The position numbers and the translations under genes were made by a program. The notes below the pieces were generated by a model that saw only the letters and a program-made list of their open reading frames with translations, was not told the origin of the DNA and did no database searches. 64,000 bases of DNA from Bretschneidera sinensis (Eukaryota; Streptophyta; Magnoliopsida; Brassicales; Akaniaceae): contig CM043703.1 in NCBI GenBank assembly GCA_023935145.1, positions 18,959,227-19,023,226 of the forward strand, read 5' to 3'. This document shows, in pieces, positions 59,204-64,000 of the stretch (position 1 is its first letter; each line of letters begins with the position of its first letter).

Positions 59204-59379
59204 CCAGTTGACTAGGTCTTAGTACCAGTCGACTGGGTCAAGTTAAAAATCACATTTTTAAAGGCTATTACTGGTACTAGTCAACTGGGTAGGACTTACC
59301 AGTCGACTAGGGACTTTCTGTCCAAAGTACCACACTGTCCAAAACACCAGTCTTCTGGTGTAAGTACCCAGTCGACTGG
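59204..59379. repeat. Phased CCAGTCGACTGG array in the SIRE-1 5' LTR
   Basis: Copies start at 59204, 59225, 59277, 59299, 59347 and 59368. Intervals are 21, 52, 22, 48 and 21 bp. Compared with the 3' LTR about 60 bp containing two to three sites are deleted between 59299 and 59347. Confidence 0.85.
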
Positions 59380-59684
59380 GTTGCCTTTCAACCTGGTTTT
59401 TCATTCTTATAAAAGGTTTTGATTTTAAAACATTAGTTTTTAAAATGCTTTTCCAAAAGGAGCCATTGGACAAGCAAATTACATGAACAGGTGAGATTTA
59501 CAACTTGTTTAAATACCTTGTCCCTATACTAGATTTTCTATCTTGACTTGGAGTTTGATTCGGGTTGAGTTCTTGCACCTTGATCCTTAGTTGAATGCTT
59601 TTATCGCTTAATACACCTGATAGCACTGTTAGCATAATTAAAGTTATGTTTTGTCATCATTAAAATATAGGTGAAGGTCAACAA

Positions 59685-60633
59685 TATTATAATGCATGAT
59701 TCTGATTGTATATTTTTCTCAAAGGATAGAAAAAGAAAAGGATGGAAGCTGAACTCCATAGGAGTATTGGTTCAACTATTTAATGATGACCTGATCCTAT
59801 GATTCTATTAGCGTATTGCAAGTGCTTGGTACATCAGATTAAAATAAAATAAGATAAAATAGTTTTATAAATTTTTGTATCCTACTTTTCTCCCTGATTT
59901 CTCTCTAAACAATAGTTGTTCCCAACTATTCTTGTTCTTGAATCTAGGAGTGAGAGCTCAAGGGAGATTGTTATAGATAGAGATAGTTCTGTAGGCAGAA
60001 CCAATTCAGTTGCGATGATCAATTTCTATCTCGGTTTTCATTTAGAGAATGAATTGGATTCTTGAAGCATCTAAGGCATAATAAAATAGTGAAATGAGTA
60101 ACATGTACAAACCAGTTCATCAACTTCATATATCTTGTTGAGCTATCTAACATCTATGTTCTGAAAGTGTGCTAAGTTATACAAGTTTCTAATGTGTTTT
60201 TGCCCCTTACATATCCAAACTTTAATTGATTAAAGATGGATTTCTTTTGTCTTCAGGTATTTGCAATAAACTTGGCTAGTATGTTCTCTTCTATCATTTT
60301 CTTTTTTGATTTACAGCTAGTTGTATATAGGTACTTAAAAAAATGTTGTATATAGGTACTCCAGTGCCCAATTATTTTAGGAACTTGCACTATTTTATTG
60401 AGACTTAGTCAACGTTGTTTGTTCATTTTATCTGTAGAGGGGCTGGTGCAGCACCAGCACCTGAACAGGGCCATTGGCTATTCTAGGGGCAACAGTTCAT
60501 TGTTGTTATCAATTTCAGTTCATCCACTTAGCAATCAAATCTAAGTTTGTGATTATGACTTCTTTTGACAAAAATAGTTCATTTCTGACTTTCTTAATAA
60601 TGTTTTAGGAAAGTCTATTGGCGTCATCCTAAA
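59685..60633 (+). other. CACTA-2 segment upstream of tnp2
   Basis: It resumes after SIRE-1. It contains a small GC dyad CTGGTGCAGCACCAG near 60445 but no supported coding sequence. Confidence 0.6.
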
Positions 60634-61755
60634 ATGGATAAAAGGATAAAAGTTAAATAGATAAACCGAGGTCGAGTAAAGCTTATATGGATGGTGTTGC
60701 AAACTTCATTATATTTGCATGTTAGAAATCTTGTGGTCGTGGTAGTATTGTTTGTCCATGTAAGAGATATGGCAATTGTTCTTCATTCAAACCTGAAGTT
60801 GTTGAGGAGCATCATTGTATAATGGCTTTAGTCCAGGTTACATCGAGTGGGTTTTTCATCGAGAGAAAGTCTCTCGTATAGACCATACTCACACTAGTTT
60901 AGAACCTACTAGTGTTTCAGTTCGCTTCATGGGATGAGATGACATGTTAGGTTTGCTCCGAGGTGCCTTCGAGGTTACTTGTGAAAACCAAAACAATGAA
61001 CCATTAAGTGTAGGAATCACAGTGGGATCTTCAAATAAGCATGGTGAAGAGCAATAGGCCCATGGTGTGTTTGAGTTTAATAATTGTGGTGAGCCTTTAC
61101 ACGTCAAACATCCAGTTCGTTCTGTTATTGATGAGACGACTCAAAATCGCAATTTGATAAAAGATTATGATAATGAACTTTATTCAAGTTGTCAGAATTT
61201 CACAAAGTTAATTTTTATGTTATACCTACTACACATCAAATGTTTGAATGGGTGGTCTGGTAAATCTCTTACTATGTTGCTTGAGTTTATCAACATGGCA
61301 TTTCTGATATGTGCTCTAATGCCATCAAATTATTATGAAGCCATGAAGATTATCAAAGGATTGGGTCTTAGCTATGAGAAGATTCATGTTTGTCCTAACG
61401 ACTGCACATTGTATTGGGGTGAGCATATGAATGATGAATTTTGTCATATGTGTAGTGTGCCACGGTGGGTTAAAAACAATGCTGATGATAAGGATCAGTT
61501 GAATGAGAGGGATGCTCAATCTAAAAAGAAAAAGCCAGTTAAAGTATTGCGTTATTTTCCTTTAATATCAAGATTGAAGAGGATATATATGTCATCTAAA
61601 ACAGCTTCGTTGATGAGATGGAATGATAAAGATCGGACAAATGATGGGATTTGAAGACACCTAGTGGATGGATTAGCTTGGAATGAATGTAATACTTTGT
61701 ATCCCGATTTTGCAGCTGATTCTCATAGTGTTAGGCTTGGCCTAGCTAGTGATGG
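60634..61755 (+). pseudogene. CACTA-2 tnp2 transposase gene, 5' part
   Basis: It starts at ATG 60634, with the same PRSSKAYMDGVANFI and GRGSIVCPC segments as CACTA-1 tnp2 (transposase-associated domain), but with many stops. From 61067 a 195-codon frame covers MLLEFINMAF, YEKIHVCPNDC, NDEFCHMC..PRWV and KRIYMSSKTASLMRW. The Trp codons lost in CACTA-1 at two sites are intact here (NGWSGK and LMRW). The gene is truncated at 61756 by the Copia-2 LTR in the middle of the tnp2 core (VRLGLASDG). Confidence 0.9.
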
Positions 61756-62756
61756 TGTTGGAAATCACCTTGACAAGATGCCCAGGTGGTGATCTTCCAA
61801 ACACCCAAGTCTAGAATGACTTGTAAAGAAAAGATACAGCAACCAAAGCAAGAAAGAAAAGAAGACAAGCAATTGTTATCAAGGTTCGGTAATAGCCTAC
61901 GTCCCCGTGAGTTCCTTTGAACTCTCTGCACTAAATCAATGGTTCTTTACAATCTAGCAACCCTCTTCAAGAAACCTCAAGTTCTTGAATAAACCAAGAA
62001 GAGAAGAAGGAAGATGATAAGAACTATTACAATGCTCTCTATCAAATCTATACTACTCTCTCTTTACAACCAGCCTCCCTACAATAAGTCCCTCTTGTGT
62101 TTTGTGTCTTTGCACTCTCACACAATTCTCTTTTGTATATCTGTCACTCTTTACAATTGATCTCAAATTATGTCACAATGTTATATTGAGAATGAAGCTA
62201 GGTGACCCTTTATATCGTGTACCAACTTCTTATCCAATCTTGAAAGTCAATCTCCACCCTTAGATCTTGATGACCACTCAACCATGGCCCTTGATCAATC
62301 CTAAGTGATGCTGTGCGTTTTGGACATGTCTCCACGTACTCAACAAAGGCTAAATCAAATGGACTATGTGTGCCTTCAAGGTGCGTACTAAAACAGGGCA
62401 CGCTTGCTGCCACTCTGTGAGCCGCGGCCTGGGGTAGGGTGCGCTGTGGCCTAGCCTTCCTCCAGCATTCCTCCATGTTGTGCGCCGCAGCCTGGACAAA
62501 GCTGGGCGATGGCCTGACCTGATGCACATATTTTCTAGCTTGTGTGCTTAGGCGCACACACTAGTGTGCCTACCTTTGCCTTGCTCCAAGGTGCCGCGCA
62601 CACTTGTGTGCACTTCTTTAACATGCTAAAATTTATTCTTCCAACCTTGGTTTAGACATTAACCTTGTTTAAACCACGTTTAAACCTTAGACAAATATCA
62701 ATAATCTCTACCTTTGTCTAAGTGTTTAAACCTGAACCATTGTGCAGAGAATTTCA
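61756..62756 (-). repeat. Copia-2 3' LTR, about 1 kb
   Basis: The outer end at 61756 is firm. The inner end near 62756 is estimated from a TGAAATTC start next to a purine-rich stretch and could be off by tens of bases. Confidence 0.7.
62421..62516. repeat. Phased GC-rich motif array in the Copia-2 LTR
   Basis: Variants of GCCGCGGCCT start at 62421, 62443, 62484 and 62506, intervals 22, 41 and 22 bp. The first copy contains the palindrome GCCGCGGC. It is conspicuous against AT-rich surroundings. Confidence 0.65.
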
Positions 62757-62851
62757 GGATCCAAACTCATCTTGAGTCATCAATCAACTGACTCCAATCC
62801 TAAGTAGTCCAAGGCAATGATTGAACTTACTTAGACGTAGAACTTTAGTAC

Positions 62852-64000
62852 CTAAATCTGCAGTTCTTCCATGGCTACCTTGTCCACATGGATGCATTCT
62901 TTCGTAACATTTTCCCGAATGAAATGGTACCGAACATCCATGTGCTTTGTCCTCTCATGGAACACCGGATTTTTGCATAAGTGCAATGCACTTTGACTAT
63001 CCAAAAACACCACAACCTGCTCCTCTAGTACCTTCAACTCTTCCAACAACCCTTTGCACCACATAGCTTCCTTAATAGCTTCCGTTGCCACTATGTACTC
63101 AATCTCGGTTGTTGAGAGTGCTACCACCAATTGCAGCTGAGCCTTCCAACTTACACAACATCCGTTTAAGTTGAAGAAGTAGGAGCTAATCGATCTCCTT
63201 TTATCTCGGTCTGCTCCATAGTCCGAATCCGTAAAACTCTCAAGGCAGATAGACTTACCCCTCTTCTCATAAACCAGCCCTACTTTTGGGCTTCTCTTCA
63301 AGTACCTCAACAACCACTTCATCCCAAGCCAATGCTTCTTTCCAGGATTACTCATAAACCTGCTGAGAACACCTATTGCATGAGAAATTTCAGGTCTAGT
63401 GCTTACCATGGTGAACATAACAGAACCAACAGAACTAGAATAAGGGAATTTTTCCATTTCCTTCTTCTCCGCCTCTGATCTTGGACATTGATTGCTGGAG
63501 AACTTGAAATGACCAGCAATGGGAACCTTCACTGGTTTGCTATCTTCCATAGAGAACTTAGATATCATCTTCTCTATATAGGAAGTTTGAGAGATCTTCA
63601 ATCTGTTTCTCTCCTTTTCTCGGATGATACACATCCCAAGGATCTTCTGTGCATAGCCAAGATCCTTTATCTCAAACTCCTCTCTGAGTTTAGCCTTCAA
63701 TTTCCTTATCCTCTCCATGCTGCTCCCAACCAGCAACATATCATCAACATAGATGAAGATGATCACCACTTCCACAACCTTCTACCCCTTATAGTATAAG
63801 CACGAATCATAGTAGCTCCTAATGAAACCTAGGCTGATTACAAAGGAATCAAATCTCTTATTCCATTGCCGAGGTGATTGCTTTAGGCCATAGAGAGATT
63901 TCTTCAATTTGCACACCAACTCTCCCTGCCTTCCTTCCTCATAGCTTTTAGGTTGCCTCATGAAAATGGTCTCATCAAGCTCTCTATGTAAGAACGCTGT
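62852..64000 (-). pseudogene. Copia-2 RT and RNase H (partial pol)
   Basis: The minus frame from the window edge reads LKKSLYGLKQSPRQWNKRF, then a single TAG at 63782-63784, then IIFIYVDDMLLVGSS with the catalytic YVDD, the LLRYLKRSPKVGLVY block, the RNase H part with WKAQLQLVVALSTTE and the copia tail HERTKHMDVRYHFIRE, ending at 62852. Apart from that TAG the frame is open for more than 380 codons, so this is among the better preserved pol segments here. It copies element RNA to DNA. Integrase and gag lie outside the window. Confidence 0.9.

Larger units (their letters stand above)
35378..59684 (-). mobile_element. SIRE-1: Maximus/SIRE-type Ty1/copia retrotransposon with extra 3' ORF, both LTRs invaded
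   Basis: It is flanked by perfect atatt duplications (35373-35377 and 59685-59689). After removal of AthA and AthB the LTRs are about 1178 and 1136 bp, start TGTTGACC and end TCTACA on the minus strand. Internal order is PBS (49610-49621), gag beginning MAANNYSEGHSYTRPP (ATG 49568), spacer, PR, IN, RT, RH, extra ORF, PPT. That gag start and the extra ORF behind pol are hallmarks of the SIRE/Maximus lineage. Confidence 0.95.
49624..59684 (-). repeat. SIRE-1 5' LTR, split by AthB
   Basis: LTR parts are 49624-49834 and 58760-59684. The interior palindrome array is at 59204-59379. The uninterrupted site is visible in the other LTR at about 35581, confirming the AthB insertion. Confidence 0.92.
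33039..61755 (+). mobile_element. CACTA-2: second CACTA transposon, invaded by SIRE-1 and Copia-2, right end not reached
   Basis: The left end CACTATAAGATAATTAAC is followed by the same class of subterminal dyads as CACTA-1. A tnp2 gene on the plus strand (60634-61755) is over 80 percent similar by eye to that of CACTA-1. A 24.3-kb SIRE-1 insertion (35378-59684) separates the two parts, and Copia-2 cuts tnp2 at 61756. The element is head-to-head with CACTA-1. Assignment of 59685-60633 to it follows from the SIRE-1 target duplication atatt. Confidence 0.85.
61756..64000 (-). mobile_element. Copia-2: Ty1/copia retrotransposon, continues past the right edge
   Basis: The left LTR end (TGTTGGAAATCACC on plus, so ..TTCCAACA on minus) follows gatgg (61751-61755), the expected target duplication. 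RT-RNase H on the minus strand is well preserved. The right part is outside the window. Confidence 0.92.

Noticed and set aside
36008..62516. Palindrome arrays considered as CRISPR-like or integron-like repeats
   Set aside because: Motifs are 10-14 bp with short variable gaps, inside plant retrotransposons. There are no spacers of uniform length and no associated genes of that kind.

Overview
The window is nuclear DNA of a flowering plant, most likely a eudicot. It is AT-rich and dominated by nested transposable elements: Ty1/copia, Ty3/gypsy and CACTA. The only host genes seen are a plant patatin-like phospholipase (PLP) pair and two captured host-gene exons. No bacterial or organellar operon, CRISPR array or convincing tRNA/rRNA gene was seen.

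Left part (1-17061). A minus-strand copia element (Copia-1, 1-4702) lies upstream of a plus-strand PLP gene whose exons 2-7 (5034-6803) look intact. Its first exon is not in the window, so Copia-1 probably sits in intron 1. A second, tail-to-tail PLP copy (14712 down to 8146) is a pseudogene: exons 1-2 are absent, intron 3 has collapsed, and a complete but dead gypsy element (Gypsy-1, 8927-14200) sits in intron 4. About 2.3 kb of featureless AT-rich DNA follows.

Middle part (17062-35377). CACTA-1 (17062-30115, TSD caa, minus orientation) carries subterminal hairpin repeats, a six-exon TNPA-like (Transposase_24) gene with one early stop, a decayed tnp2 transposase gene and a solo LTR of the Gypsy-1 family. 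It also holds two captured host exons with their splice sites, one from pyruvate decarboxylase and one from a mitochondrial porin (VDAC). A 2.9-kb spacer separates it from CACTA-2, which starts head-to-head at 33039 and runs past the window.

Right part (35378-64000). A SIRE/Maximus-type copia element (SIRE-1, 35378-59684, TSD atatt, minus orientation) is inserted in CACTA-2. Each SIRE-1 LTR has itself been hit by an Athila/Tat-like gypsy element: AthA (36251-41498, TSD actgg) and AthB (49835-58754, TSD ctctt). CACTA-2 resumes at 59685 with its tnp2 gene, which is cut at 61756 by another copia element (Copia-2) that runs off the right edge.

The most unusual signal is a set of arrays of short palindromic motifs centred on TCGA. 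They are spaced in near multiples of a DNA helical turn (21/22, 31, 52 bp). In SIRE-1 they lie both in the LTRs and just upstream of the extra 3' ORF. AthB has its own CTCGATCG arrays in its LTRs and upstream of an apparently homologous extra ORF, although it belongs to a different LTR superfamily. A third, GC-rich array with 22/41/22 spacing lies in the Copia-2 LTR.
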